The notes below the pieces were generated by a model. That model saw nothing but the letters and a program-made list of their open reading frames with translations, was not told the DNA's origin and ran no database searches. Shown here piece by piece: positions 11,838-23,922 of a stretch of DNA of 64,000 nt. Origin of the DNA: Hysterangium stoloniferum (lineage: Eukaryota > Basidiomycota > Agaricomycetes > Hysterangiales > Hysterangiaceae). Where the stretch lies: NCBI GenBank assembly GCA_015178975.1, contig WHVD01000016.1:1015346-1079345 (forward strand), read 5' to 3'. The translations under genes and the position numbers were made by a program. Position 1 is the first letter of the stretch. Each line of letters begins with the position of its first letter.

Positions 11838-12646
11838 TATCCTGTAGGACTTGGCTTCAGCTTATAGGCTGCGCCCTCGCTAGATCGTGTTGTCCAATTT
11901 CAAACGGACGGATGGGGATCCCGGGGAGTCCGGGCGGGGTTCGTGGGTCGTAGGTCGTAAGTCGAGGGTCGTAGGTCGTAAGTCGAGGGTCGTGGGTCGT
12001 GAGTCGTGAGTCGTGAGTCGAGTTGGTTGAGAGAGATAGATGCGCCGGAGCCCGTAAGCTCCGACTAGTGCGAGCGATGTGAATCGAGTAAGGTTTTAGA
12101 GCGGAAAATATTATTAGATTACTGGGGGGAGTCTAAGCTAATTTTCTGACTGGATTGTATGTACAACATCTGCCAGTTTATATAGACCGTGGAATGCATG
12201 ACATACCAAATCCAGTAATAATGAAACGAAAACTAACAAAACATGAAATGGGAATAGTAAACACCAAATTGGTGTTAGGAACGGAACGGAACGGAGCGGA
12301 GTCCGAATCGTGACAAAGCATAACCCATAACGGGAAACGGAGCGGGAGCGGAGTCCTAAATCGTGACAGGTCATTTGACTAAAACGGGAATGGGGCTCGA
12401 TTAGAGCGGTGATGGGATTCTAAGCGGGGACCGGTGACTGATGCGTGGGACGAAGACGGACATAGACAGAGACGGAGTCCGGGGGAAGTCCGGTGACTGA
12501 TATGTAACATAATGAGGTCGAACGTAACGAGTCTTGACATAACGGAGTCCGGGCGGGAAATCCTATAAACAGACGATTGGTGCTTGTAGCGCGTGGGGGC
12601 GTACGGGTTAGTGCCTGGAGTCCGGCGGGATTGTCCGGTCGTAACA
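11838..12646 (-). mobile_element. Solo LTR (gypsy family 1), 3'-truncated
   Basis: On the minus strand it begins TGTTACGACCGG and matches the LTRs at 47971 and 53162, including the TATA/start-site region (12135-12185). About 45 bases of the usual 3' end are missing. A run of seven-base gtcgtRg repeats lies at 11946-12020. Confidence 0.8.
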
Positions 12647-12785
12647 CTTACATACTTTATGTTTATGTACACTAGTGGGGATAACATAAAAAACTCAGAC
12701 ACTTTTACCCCATAACCACAACTTGCCCAGACACCCTTTTAGTGTCCTGCAAGTTGTGATTGGGGTATCATCTCAGCCATCTTGA
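12647..12785 (+). repeat. 139-bp direct duplication, right copy
   Basis: Partner of 11699-11837. It is followed by family 4 LTR sequence that the left copy lacks, so this copy marks the true continuation. Confidence 0.85.
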
Positions 12786-12991
12786 ATGGCTTCCAACTTG
12801 AACTTACAGCAATCATCTAGCTTTGCACTGAATAGTCAAAGCTTGAACTTTCATTGGTTACTACTCACATCTAGCCTTACTCATACCAACCTCTCCTCTT
12901 ACTCTTTTTTCATTAGCCTACTCTTTGGAATTGTACCACAAGGTCAATTCCATTATCTCTTAGCTGTTTTAGTTATCTTATGGTTACTTAA

Positions 12992-13101
12992 GGAGGATAA
13001 TCTAAAACTTTAAAAGTTATTTGTCCACTAAAGTATATATATTTATATTGTTTGTTGTAGAATTAATATTTAATCAAATTCAGTCTATCAGGTGGTACTC
13101 T
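12992..13101 (+). repeat. MITE-like fragment
   Basis: About 110 bp starting ggaggataatc and containing gtatatatatttatattg closely match 45152-45261. The longer copy there ends with an inverted ggaggat. Here the far end has decayed. Confidence 0.5.
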
Positions 13102-13553
13102 ATTGGTTACAATAGATTTATTCAGATTTCTTATTTATTGGAGTGACCTTATTTCCCCCATGACACAAATCAAATTTTCTTGACATTTTCTTGACAAATA
13201 TCAAAGTAGTAATTGAATGTCTTCAGCTCTGTCAAATACAAAATTGCCTCTTTCAGTGGAATATTAATTTGTCCTGCAGATGAAGTGAGAGGCTAACTAG
13301 GACACAGAGGGCTCATGAATTGATTTGTCAAATAAAGTCTCAAAGGGTTGCAACAAATAGTAATACACTGAATAGGTAATGGACAATAGTACAGATTTTC
13401 TGACTGCCATCCCTCAGCCCTTTTGATGCCCTTTTTATGCTTTTGAACATTAGTTTATGACTATTTTATGACTTAAGAATGATATCATGTATGACATAAT
13501 AAATGATGTCAATCCAAGACATATTGAAGTTTATGTTGAATAATGTTTAGAAT

Positions 13554-14374
13554 TGTTAAGATCTAAGCTGGGAGGAGGTAAATGCTCTAGTTTGAGGGCC
13601 AATGAAGGGAAACCAGTTAATTGGGGGGCTGATGATAGAGATTGTACTAGTCAGGAGGTCCAACTCTATAACTAAAGTGGAGCTTGGCTTCAACTTATGT
13701 GTTGCACCCTTGCATGAACTGTCAGGGTGCTCCAGTATTTCAAACAGAGTGGGTAGTACAGTATATGTATAAATCAACACTTAGCTCAATCGACCACAGG
13801 GCCAAATCACTAAGAGTTGAAGGATAAGGAGTCACGGCTTGCCAAAGATGCCTTCTAAGGGTAGATATAATGATGAGAGGAGGGGACTAAAACTAAGAGG
13901 GTAATCTAAGTTGATTTTTGAACTGAAGAACTGAAGTATACATGAAGAAGATTTCTACTATTATGAAAATGGATGATTGGAAGGCCAATCATAGAAGTGA
14001 AGTGTCAAACAGATCAAAAGGAAGTGATGACAAGGTGGGGGAAATAGGGACTTACTAAAAGAACAACACTAGGAGGATGTGAGGTGGCAAATGAGGTATA
14101 TATGTGGGATGGAAAACAGAGGAGTGGATGGGACAGAGACAGGACAGGGTACTAGGGAGCTTAAGCATAATATAAACAAGTATCAGGGGTGCTGTGAGGG
14201 GTAATGATGAGGGTGGGATCCCAATCATGAGATGATGATGATCTACTAGTGAAAGATGAGTTATGGGGGTCCAGAATGGTGGGATCCTGACAAGAATGTT
14301 GAAAGATGGTCAAGTCAAAGTATTGAAGGGTTGTTAGAAATTTTGTTGGAAATGGTCTTGTAATGGTTGTGACA
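13554..14374 (-). repeat. Degraded LTR (copy B)
   Basis: Counterpart of 180-1008. Its minus-strand start reads TGTCACAACC, better kept than in copy A, and it ends CTTAACA. Confidence 0.55.
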
Positions 14375-15241
14375 CCCCATGTGAAGGTTTTGCTGAAATA
14401 CCAGTGCCTGATGCCACTGATGATCAAATGTTAAGTTGCTAGGATGTGTTGCTGTGTATAGAGCACATTCTCACCTCTCAGGAATAGGATGAAAATATAA
14501 AGAAAAAGGTTATTTTTAAGTTTACATCAGAACCAAAGGCTGTGATAGAGAAGATCATGGCAATATTTTACATGATGTCCAACAAGAAGCAATATCCCTT
14601 CTGTTGGCATGCATCTGTGGGTATTTAGTTCAATTCAAGTGTCTCCTCTGCCCTCAGTTGTTCACATCACTTCATTGAACATCTGAGCTAATATTAGAGT
14701 AGACTCCACTCAACAAGAAGGACCCAGGTCATACTCAAGCCAAGGAAGGCATGAGATGGAGGTTATAATAAGCCCAAAACTATGGGAAGTGGAATCAAGC
14801 CAGGATAACCATGGCTAGGTGCTGATGGGAGAGTATACATGTTTATGTTCATGAGTTGCCACTGGGTGAAATTGGTGAAAACAACATGCATATTTATTGT
14901 TCTGCTCACACTTGTCTATTACAGCTCAAATTTGTACCTCACCATCCAGCCCTGGTTTCATTGTGACAATGAGCCTGCATTTTGACCACTGTGGAACCAC
15001 CACCTTCCATCTGCAGGTAACTGTCTCATTTCTCTTGCCAGAGGTGTTCAACAACCTCTGGATATTTGCTAGGATGCCATCAGTACATTTTATTCTCCTT
15101 TAGTGGTATCCGGTGATTAATAGCACACAGGGGAAGTGAGTCTGTCTGTTCCACTGATTTACACAGGTCTTCCACCTCCAATCTCAGTTGCATACAAATT
15201 TGGTCTAAGCCATCATCAATGAAAGTTGTTGTCATTGACAT

Positions 15242-15974
15242 TGTTAAGAACTGAAAACTGACTAATGTCGGTGGCCGACAGGGACTGATTGGAAGGACTT
15301 GGCTTCAGCTTATGTGCTGCGCCCTTGCAAATGTCTGTTGAGTGTCCTTAAATTTTGGGTGGGCGGAAACTAATCCTAACGAGTTCCTTTCGGCGAGATA
15401 CCAATCGGGATCGAGGGATAAGTCGAGTGTTGGGCCAAGGGGTTGGGGCCGGGAGTGGGTGAGCGCACGCGAAGGCGGATGAGGGGATCCTTAGTATGAG
15501 ACTGTTACAGATGTATGAGGGTATTCTGAGTCGATATTATGATTGCCTAGTAACTACAACTACAGCGGGTTCATATACAAGTAACAGGCATCTAGAAAAT
15601 ACTAATGGGGAGAAAGGCAGAAAATGGTATTAACAATAAGCTCGACTAGGAACGGGAAGTTTATGATTAGTTCAGAGGCCGATGATAACTGAGAGTGGAA
15701 TTACAGTAAAAGGAAATAGTTCGAGGACTACAAATATAGATAGACATATGTGAAATGTAGGATAGAACAGATCAACATAATAAAAGGGACATATCAAAAG
15801 TTTAACCAGATACTACGAGTATTTTGATGTGGGTGTAAATGCAGTTTGATCACCGCGAAAGCATACGTCAGCATTGGGGGCAATGGTTTCCGATGTGGTG
15901 ACTTGAGCGATAACTTGAATTGTTGATAGGTGGCGATAACCTCGGGGCCGAACGGCTGCGACACGGTGGTAACA
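15242..15974 (-). mobile_element. Solo LTR (family 2), GACAT target duplication
   Basis: The plus strand reads TGTTAAGAACTG...GGTGGTAACA, flanked by GACAT at 15237-15241 and 15975-15979. Copy A has a single GACAT at 1865-1869 with no insertion. It belongs to the same LTR family as 17975-19054. It inserted after the block duplicated and later lost its interior by LTR-LTR recombination, as solo LTRs do. Confidence 0.93.
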
Positions 15975-16309
15975 GACATAATTGAAGTAACATCTAGACC
16001 ATGGATATTGGCAGAGTCTAGAGAGCCCACAGTGCCTTGAGTTGGGTTAAACCCAAGCATCATTCTGTGTTGGAATAAGAGAGGTGTGCCCAAATTGGAT
16101 TGCAGTTTTCTAAGTTAATAACATTGAAATGTTGTGTCTCAGCAATATCCTGGTATTCAAGTGTTGCATTGACACTGTTATTTATCATAGTGCATAAACC
16201 AGAAGCCACTCACTGACACAATAATGGTTTGGCCAGTGGCATGGCTGGATATAAAGCTGATCCACTAAAGTTGTGGTTTTGTCTTTTTGTCTCACTTAAT
16301 ACAATAATC

Positions 16310-16642
16310 TCTAGCTCTATATAGTCTAGTCAAACATATACTTACAATCTGATCAGAAAATCAACTTATCTTTTACCTCTCACTCTAAGAACCCAGTACC
16401 AGCATATTCCCAGAGCCTGTGGGTGTTCCAACTTAACATAGCATATTCTCAGAACCCCCAGGTCTCCCACGCCCAACCTTGCAGATTCCTGGACCTCCCA
16501 GGATTCCCATTTTCCCCCATTTGAAGTTGGACATGACAATTGTGTGAGGGCACAGCACATAAGCTGAAGCCAAGTCCTACCTGCCACCCAGATTATATAC
16601 AGGTTTCCTCTGGAGACCCACCTGTAAGCCCAGAGCTTAACA
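16310..16642 (+). repeat. LTR 3' fragment (copy B)
   Basis: Same fragment as 2200-2531, ending CTTAACA at 16642. It was inherited with the block. Confidence 0.5.
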
Positions 16643-17974
16643 CCATGTTTTGTCATTATCTGAGTCACCTGTTCTGCATTGGAAAAATTTAAAGAGTAAA
16701 TGTACTACATGAACACTTGTTTTCTCTGAGCTTGACAGTGTACATAATTTGGCTTTGTTGGAAGAAAATATCCCAACAAATACCCAAATGAGATGTCTGC
16801 ATAATCTGCATTGCCATGATGGCAGCAACCACTTCTCTCTTCTTTGGGAGTTATATTTTTGGGGATACTGTCATCCCACTTTGTAGTTAAATCTGAATTT
16901 TTGCTGCTGGATAGTCACACATGTAGATCAAAAGACTTTTACTTTAGCATTAATCCATTATTAATGTATAGTCTGAATATTCAAATATAAATATAAATAT
17001 AAATTCGAACATCACTTAGATGAACTGACTTGACTGGTCATGAATGCAGGTCAGGGATACCCTCCAAACCATGGGATCAATATTTTGTCTGTTTGTCGGA
17101 TGCACTCTCAGATCGGACACAACTTCTGAGTACTAGCCTTTTCCACTTTTCTAATGTGTCACAATTCTCGTCGTGCAGGGGTATACATACCTCAAACCCC
17201 ATGGCAAGTGGCAAGGCCAGTGGCAGTATGGATGACATTCCGCATGCAAAAGGAATGGCTTGCTTGCGGCTGCTGATTAATTTTTCCGTGACATGGGTAC
17301 GGATGAGAGAGCAGTCTGGTGGTGAATTACTGTAAGTCCGTTTTAGACAGAAAACATGACTGGCGGATGAAGAACAAAATGCAACGATACAAGAGGGATG
17401 CGAGGACTGGCATGATCTATCTCATTGAGCATCAGGTGAAGAGACAATTTCCATAGTAAGCATATGTATGCTAAGAGAATACACTTCTACAGCTAGACAC
17501 AGTACTGTTTACAGGGAAGTAATATTAGAGTCGATTGTGTTTGTGAGGCACGGCTCTACAGTGTGCTCATTGATGATGCCCATGAGCGACAGGTACATAA
17601 TCGATCCTCTGACTGCTTTTCCACCATAAATTACAATTGAAGCGAAGGTTGATGTCAAAGTGGCCATGAAACTATAGTGGTGAGGGACTTCCGGTTCATG
17701 TCAAATAAAAACATCAATATGTCAATACATGAGCCATTCCCTAGTGTGTAGTGGATATATAGGTATAAGAGAAGTAGCAGATACATGAGGGAAATCAAAC
17801 CTTAGCGAGAAACGTTGTGTTGCAACACCTTCCGAATGTGGTGGGGCTTACAGCTGTTCCGAGTACCGATGGCGGTGTTCAAAATTTTTAAAAATAGTTC
17901 CGCTTTTGACCTACAGACAAATTGTGCTATATGTCAGGAATGAGACCCAATTAAGACACAGTATTTTGGGGTGT

Positions 17975-19054
17975 TGTTAAGAGCAGAAACTGACGGATGT
18001 CGGCAGACCGACGGGGACCGAACGGAAGGACTTGGCTTCAGCTTATGTGCTGCGCCCTCGCAAGTTACCGTCAGGTGTCCTTAAATTTCGGGCGGGCGAA
18101 AACTAGTCCTGTCAAGTAAACCTCTCGGTAAACTACCGATCGGAAACCGAAGGATAAGTTGAGGGTTGGGTTGAGGGGTCGGAGACCAAGAGTCGGAGGC
18201 TGAGAGAGTCAGAGACTGAGAGAGTCAGAGACCGAGAGAGTCAGAGACTGAGAGTCGGAGACTGAGACAGTCGGAGACTGAGACAGTCGGAGACTGAGAC
18301 AGTCGGAGACTGAGACAGTCGGAGACTGAGACAGTCGGGGACTGAGAGTCGGAGACTGAGAGTGTCAGGGACTGAGAGTCGGAGACTGAGAGTCGGAGAC
18401 TGAGAGTCGGAGACTGAGAGTCGGAGACTGAGAGTCGGAGACTGAGAGTCGGAGATTAGAGGTTGAAGTCGTAAATGTAGGTTGAATCGTAAATCAGATG
18501 GAGTCGGAATGTGGTGGTCGTGAATAGATAATAAAGTCGGAAATTAGAGGGATATATAAGTCGATCTAAGTCGATCTAAGTCGATATTCTAAGTCGATAT
18601 TCTGATTGTCTAGTAGTTACATTACAGCGGGTTTATATATGGGTTATCGGCGTCTAGAAACTACTAACTAAGGGAAGAGCGGAAAACGGCATTGACAAAT
18701 AAGCTTGACTAGGAACCGGAAAGTTACAATAAGATCGGAAGCCGAGATTTAGCCGAGAGCGGAATTATGAGAAAAGGGAATAGTCCACGGACTACAGGTA
18801 TATATGGGCATATGTGAAACATAGAGTAAAACGGATCATCATAATGAAAGGGGATGTATCAAAGCATAACCAGATGGTACGAGTATATTTGACAGGGGCG
18901 TAAACGAGGTTTGATCGCCGCGAAGGTATATGTCAGTGTCGGTGTTCCGAAGGTTGCCGAAATGATAACTTGATCAATAACTTCGAACATTGATAGACTG
19001 TAGTATTCTCGGAGACCATCGGGTTGCGACATGGGTTACGACACGGTCGTAACA
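17975..19054 (-). repeat. Left (3') LTR of the family 2 element
   Basis: 1080 bp, TGTTAAGAGCAG...GTCGTAACA on the plus strand. It is nearly identical to the right LTR apart from the number of internal minisatellite units, so the insertion is recent. Confidence 0.92.
18180..18450. repeat. LTR-internal minisatellite
   Basis: Tandem 14- and 16-bp variants of gagtcggagactga and cagtcggagactgaga. The matching array in the right LTR (about 23088-23325) has fewer units, which explains most of the 40-bp length difference between the LTRs. Confidence 0.9.
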
Positions 19055-19749
19055 GTATCCCCCCATTTGGCCGAAATCCCAAGGAGGCCGAAAAGTGCTG
19101 AAGAATAAGGTGAAGGCTGGAAGGTCGGAAGGGGATGGGATTTGGCAAGGTGCTGGAAAGGGTTCGGAAAAGGTTCGGAAAAGTTCGGAAAGGATTCAGA
19201 AAGGATTCGGAGAGGATTCGGAAAGTCAAGATCGAGATAAAAGTCAGGATGAGGCCATGGTCATATTTGGATACTTGAATGTATGTAAGTTCAAACCTCG
19301 AAAAGGTCCGGAAACCTAAAAATTCCGAAAATCCAATAAGGTCTGAAAGTTCGAAAAGGTCCGGGACAGAGTCCGGAAGTTCCGAGAAATCCGAGCACAC
19401 TGAAAATGTGGGAGCAGACAAACAGGGCAAGGGGGACAGGGGTGACAAAAGTCCGAAGATGCCAAAATGCAGAGGGTGCAAGGCAGTGCGAGAATAAATG
19501 CTAACCAGTAGGACAGAAAGGTGCCGGAAAGGCTGGAAGGTGTCCGAATGGACTGGAAATTGCCTATGAGGGGCCGGAGTGTTAACTGGGGGCAAACAGG
19601 GAATGCCGAGTTGCTGGCAGCCACTGAGAGGGCCGAGGAGGAAGTGAAGGAAAAGAGAACAGTATACACAAATATGGGTGTCGGAAAATGTCGGGATGCT
19701 GTAGATGATAGGGGTCCGGATATGTTCGGATATGCTTGATGGAAGTCTT

Positions 19750-20640
19750 TGATAATGTCCGATGTGTTTCCGAGTTCTGTGGCAAGAATCCAGGATACTT
19801 ATTCATCGGTACCTTCGTAACCTGTCCACTTGACCAAATAGAGTAGTTTGCAGGTACGTCAGTGATTATCCATCTTTGAATCTAGGATTTCCGATATCTC
19901 GAATTCGGGTTCCCCATCAATAACCATGGGTGGAGGCGAAAGTTGTACTAGGTGTACTGCACGCATATTCTCGGGGAGCTGAAACGTTCAAGAGAGCGTG
20001 CCTGCTTGTGCTATAATTTCAAAAAGGTCCTAAGTACTTATTGGCGAGCTTTTTGGATGGCCTAGTCATTCGGAAGAACTCGGCTTTTGGAAGAACTCAG
20101 TTTTGACAAATACTCGGTCACTGATCTTGAGTTCAGGGGGCGGCAGCCGATTTTTATCTGTGGAGTGTTGGTAATGTTCGTGGGCCGATGTGATGTTCTT
20201 TCGAAGTTCTTGGTGTAGCTCATTGAGGTTTGTGACAAAGTCCTGAGCACGGGTTGAAGTGAGATCGCGTTCCAGATGGATAGTGATATCTTGCGGGTCG
20301 AGTGAACATCGGGAATGATCGGGGTCGGACGGGTTATTGAGGTGTGCTTTGGTGACTGGGTCTAATGGAATTGCCGATAGTATATCTTGATGTAATTTTC
20401 GGTGTCCATAAGGATAACACTGCGCATGACTGGATGTATAAGGTAAGTAGCTCGGATTAACTCGGACAGTTGTTCCGATGAAAACATAGGCTTGAAAATA
20501 TGCAGATTAACTGTGGCGTAGTCACTACTCCCCTCTTTAAGATAGACGTCCCATCGTCTAGTCATAGCGTCGTGTTTTCCACCAAGGCGGCCAGGACGGA
20601 AGCGGAATGACCATTGAAGGCAGAGAGGTATTCGGAGAAG
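19750..20640 (-). pseudogene. Gypsy pol remnant: RNase H end, integrase C-terminus, chromodomain
   Basis: Reading the minus strand downward: FRFRPGRLGGKHDAMTRRWD marks the RNase H to integrase linker (about 20600-20540). After a junction near 20290 come the integrase C-terminal region (HLERDLTSTRAQDF, then LKISDRVFVKTEFF, then LPENMRAVHLVQ) and a chromodomain (GEPEFEISEILDSK ... KLLYLVKWTGYEGTDE, about 19915-19795). The HHCC and DDE core between linker and C-terminus is missing. In-frame stops lie in the chromodomain (after DNH and after TDE). The integrase-plus-chromodomain order identifies a chromovirus of the Ty3/gypsy group. Confidence 0.8.
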
Positions 20641-21940
20641 GGCCGGGTGACGGTATTTTCGGAATCCGAAGTTTCCAAAAGTTCGAAGAGGTCGGAAAAT
20701 CCGGAAATCTGAAATTGAGCTGAAACATTGGTGCCAAAAGACCAAGTATGCTAAAAGGGTTGGAATGGCGCAAAAGGCCATATATGCTAAAAAAAACCAA
20801 GATAAAAACAATCATGGCAAGAAGGGAAAACTCAATAAAGAGTTAAAATTTGGAGAGTCCAAGGTTTTTGGAAAGTCCGAGGGTCCCGAAAATTTGAGGA
20901 TTTCGGAAGTCCAAGAAATTCCGAAAATCCAAAGGTTTTGGAAAGTCCGAGGTTTCCAGAAAGGTCGGAAAATTCACAGAATTTGAAGTCGGACAAAAGG
21001 GCTGAAAAGGCCGGAAGAGAGGCCAGGGATCCAAAAGGCTAGGATTGCCCGAAGGCCAAAGTTTGCCTGAAAAGGCTGGATTAAACTGATTTTTGGCAAG
21101 CAAACACTCAACAGATAATTGGGAACGGAAAGGTCCAAGGATTCCGGAAAGTCTGGAAATCTGAGGAATCCGAAGTTAAGTGAAAGTGTTGAACATGCCG
21201 AAAACAGCCATAAAATGCCTAAAAGGCCAAATATGCCAAAAGGCTTGAGGTGCCCAAAAAAGGGCCGAGGGTTGCCCGAAGGCCAAGAGTGCCAAAAGAG
21301 GCCAGGGGTGCCCGAGAAAAGGGCTGAGGGTTGCCCGAAGGCCAAGAGTGCCAAAAGAGGCCAGGGGTGCCCGAGAAAAGGGCTGAGGGTTGCCCGAAGG
21401 CCAAAAGTGCCTGAAAGGCTGGATTAACTGATCTCAGCAAACAATCACTCAACAAATAAGTAGGATCCAAAGGGTCTGGAAATTCCGGAAAGTCCGGAAG
21501 TCCGAAGAATCCAAAAGTTCCGAGGGTTCCGGAAAGTTCGGAAATAACCATGGAATCCGAGTTTAAGTGAGAGAGTGGTAAGCCAAAAGACCAGAGATGC
21601 CGAAAAGGCTAGGCCCAGAAGGGCCATGGGTGCCCGAAGGCCAGAGATGCCTGAAAAGCCAGATTAAACTGATCTTCACGAGCATATACTCAACAGGTAA
21701 TTGAAATCCAAAGGGTCCGAAGATTCCGGAAAGTCCGGAAATCCAAGGAATCCGAAGAATCCAAAGTTGACTGAAAGAGTAGAACATGCCAAAAGGAACC
21801 AGAGGTACCAAAAGGCCAGAAAATGCCCAGAAAGGCAAAAGGTTGCCCGAAGGCCAGAGATGTCTGAAAATATTCAGAGCAGACCAATACAGTCAAATGA
21901 GAGGCATCGGAAGTTTCGGAAAATTTACTGCTCAATACCC
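20641..21940. repeat. Low-complexity interior with direct repeats
   Basis: Dominated by short phrases such as ccggaaagtccggaaatcc. Three longer direct repeats, starting at about 21070, 21418 and 21660, each pass through ctggattaa-ctgat...ctcaaca. ORFs on both strands are products of the repeat and I do not call them genes. Nothing resembling reverse transcriptase or gag is left. Confidence 0.7.
21245..21420. repeat. Tandem repeat of about 69 bp
   Basis: Two full units and a partial third of ggttgcccgaaggccaagag...gagaaaagggctga. Confidence 0.85.
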
Positions 21941-22870
21941 GGAAATCAACGGATTATAGTGGGTGAGACAGTGGTATCCTAGAAATAATCAAGCAACTCA
22001 TACTGCTAGTCAAAGGGGTGACGTCCAGATTTGTTCCACAAGGGAAACAGGTAAATGCTCCTCAGAGAAACTGAAAAGAGCCAGAAAATGTCCCAGAAGG
22101 GAACCGGAAAGCGTATTGCAGTTTGGAATGTATCCAGGTTGCAAAAGCCGGTGAGAGATGGGTACTGCATAAAATCTTCCTGACTCGGAGTCCGACCTGC
22201 CGAAAAAACCGGAAAGTCTGGAGAGTCATTGTAGGAATCAATGCAGAGGTTGAGAGGAATCCGAATAGTCGGAGAATAGTCGGAGAATGGGTCGGAAGGT
22301 AGTGACAAGACAAGGAACATGCATGGGACAGCATGGACCAAAGGGTAGGTCGGAAAAGGGTCCAAACAAAAGTTCGGAAAAGGGGTCGGGACCCGAAAAA
22401 GGTCCGAAGGCGAGGCAAAGAACAAGGGTAAGCAAGGCGATGTCGATTTGGAGTTATGAGCAATGGTTTAGGAAGGTATATCTGTAAAGAAAACCAAGCA
22501 CTAGGTGGTCAACACATTGCGAACTTGAATCCATAATATACCATCAAGGTAAATGACAGGCAAAGCATATTTCCGGAGGCTGACGGATTCCGATAGTATG
22601 GTGACTAGTGGTAAATTAGTCCTTTCGGAATATCCGGAGATAATCGGGAGCCGAGCAAACCAGGGGCAGGACGAAACAAGGATCGAAGCAGGGCAAAATG
22701 AGTGGAATCTGAGTAAAACAGGATCAGCTTTGGCCATTAACTTATCTTTGCATCTGGAAATCAGAATGATGTCTGAAAACACAAAAGGGTTCTGTAAAAG
22801 ATAAGTAATGCGATGCCGATGTGGAGTGATGAACAATTGAATAGACATAAGGACGGGTTTGCGAGTAGAA
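21941..22870. other. Retrotransposon leader-side interior, no gene seen
   Basis: This is the position of the 5' leader and gag of a minus-strand element, but I see no gag motif or CCHC finger. Short ORFs occur on both strands without recognisable features. Confidence 0.4.
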
Positions 22871-22882
22871 ATCAGAATATAC
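22871..22882 (-). promoter_or_regulatory. Primer-binding-site-like stretch, family 2
   Basis: On the minus strand, directly after the 5' LTR, the bases read GTATATTCTGATTTC. Ten of these (ATATTCTGAT) are the exact complement of ATCAGAATAT at 23474-23465, which lies about 30-34 nt after the TATA box inside the LTR. Confidence 0.6.
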
Positions 22883-23922
22883 TGTTAAGAGCAGAAACTG
22901 ACGGATGTCGGCAGACCGACGGGGACCGAACGGAAGGACTTGGCTTCAGCTTATGTGCTGCGCCCTCGCAAGTTACCGTCAGGTGTCCTTAAATTTCGGG
23001 CGGGCGAAAACTAGTCCTGTCAAGTAAACCTCTCGGTAAACTACCGATCGGAAACCGAAGGATAAGTTGAGGGTTGGGTTGAGGGGTCGGAGACCAAGAG
23101 TCGGAGGCTGAGAGAGTCAGAGACTGAGAGAGTCGGAGACCGAGAGAGTCAGAGACTGAGAGTCGGAGACTGAGACAGTCGGAGACTGAGACAGTCGGAG
23201 ACTGAGACAGTCGGAGACTGAGACAGTCGGAGACTGAGACAGTCGGAGACTGAGACAGTCGGAGACTGAGAGTCGGAGACTGAGAGTGTCGGGGACTGAG
23301 AGTCGGAGACTGAGAGTCGGAGATTAGAGGTTGAAGTCGTAAATGTAGGTTGAATCGTAAATCGGATGGAGTCGGAATGTGGTGGTCGTGAATAGATAAT
23401 AAAGTCGGAAATTAGAGGGATATATAAGTCGATCTAAGTCGATCTAAGTCGATATTCTAAGTCGATATTCTGATTGTCTAGTAGTTACATTACAGCGGGT
23501 TTATATATGGGTTATCGGCGTCTAGAAACTACTAACTAAGGGAAGAGCGGAAAACGGCATTGACAAATAAGCTTGACTAGGAACTGGAAAGTTACAATAA
23601 GATCGGAAGCCGAGATTTAGCCGAGAGCGGAATTATGAGAAAAGGGAATAGTCCACGGACTACAGGTATATATGGGCATATGTGAAACATAGAGTAAAAC
23701 GGATCATCATAATGAAAGGGGATGTATCAAAGCATAACCAGATGGTACGAGTATATTTGACAGGGGCGTAAACGAGGTTTGATCGCCGCGAAGGTATATG
23801 TCAGTGTCGGTGTTCTGAAGGTTGCCGAAATGATAACTTGATCAATAACTTCGAACATTGATAGACTGTAGTATTCTCGGAGACCATCGGGTTGCGACAT
23901 GGGTTACGACACGGTCGTAACA
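22883..23922 (-). repeat. Right (5') LTR of the family 2 element
   Basis: 1040 bp. The minus-strand promoter has a TATATAA box at about 23508-23501 and the presumed transcript start near 23478-23474. Confidence 0.92.

Larger units (their letters stand above)
11528..12985 (+). mobile_element. LTR (family 4), interrupted
   Basis: TGTAAGAGGTACCC starts right after the polypurine tract. The LTR runs to 11837, is interrupted by another LTR (11838-12646), and resumes with a repeated 139-bp segment at 12647-12785 followed by new sequence. Its 3' end, somewhere before 12992, is not certain. It shares the phrase cccagacaccc...gtgtcctgcaagttgtgattgg with the LTR at 9485, so families 3 and 4 are related. 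Confidence 0.55.
13378..17850 (+). repeat. Triplicated block, copy B (left half of B/C)
   Basis: Colinear with 5-3720 of copy A. It carries a solo LTR at 15242-15974 and ends at the TA where the MITE 17851-24490 is inserted. The block resumes at 24491 as copy C, so B and C were one copy. Positions 13102-13377 hold LTR-like debris related to 7840-8055. Confidence 0.92.
17975..23922 (-). mobile_element. Non-autonomous chromovirus-type LTR retrotransposon (family 2)
   Basis: Two LTRs (17975-19054 and 22883-23922) flank a 3.8-kb interior, with a GGTGT target duplication at 17970-17974 and 23923-23927. The minus-strand orientation follows from the pol remnant, from a polypurine tract beside the left LTR (minus strand atggggggatac, ending at 19055) and from a primer-site-like stretch beside the right LTR. 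Gag, protease, most of reverse transcriptase and the integrase core are absent. Confidence 0.92.

Noticed and set aside
18180-18450. Spaced repeats resembling a CRISPR array
   Set aside because: Units are contiguous 14-16 bp tandem repeats without unique spacers, lie inside an LTR, and the genome is eukaryotic.
20558-21935. Many overlapping 70-126 codon ORFs on both strands
   Set aside because: All derive from the low-complexity ccggaaagtccgg-type repeat. They carry no motif and start and stop with the repeat units.
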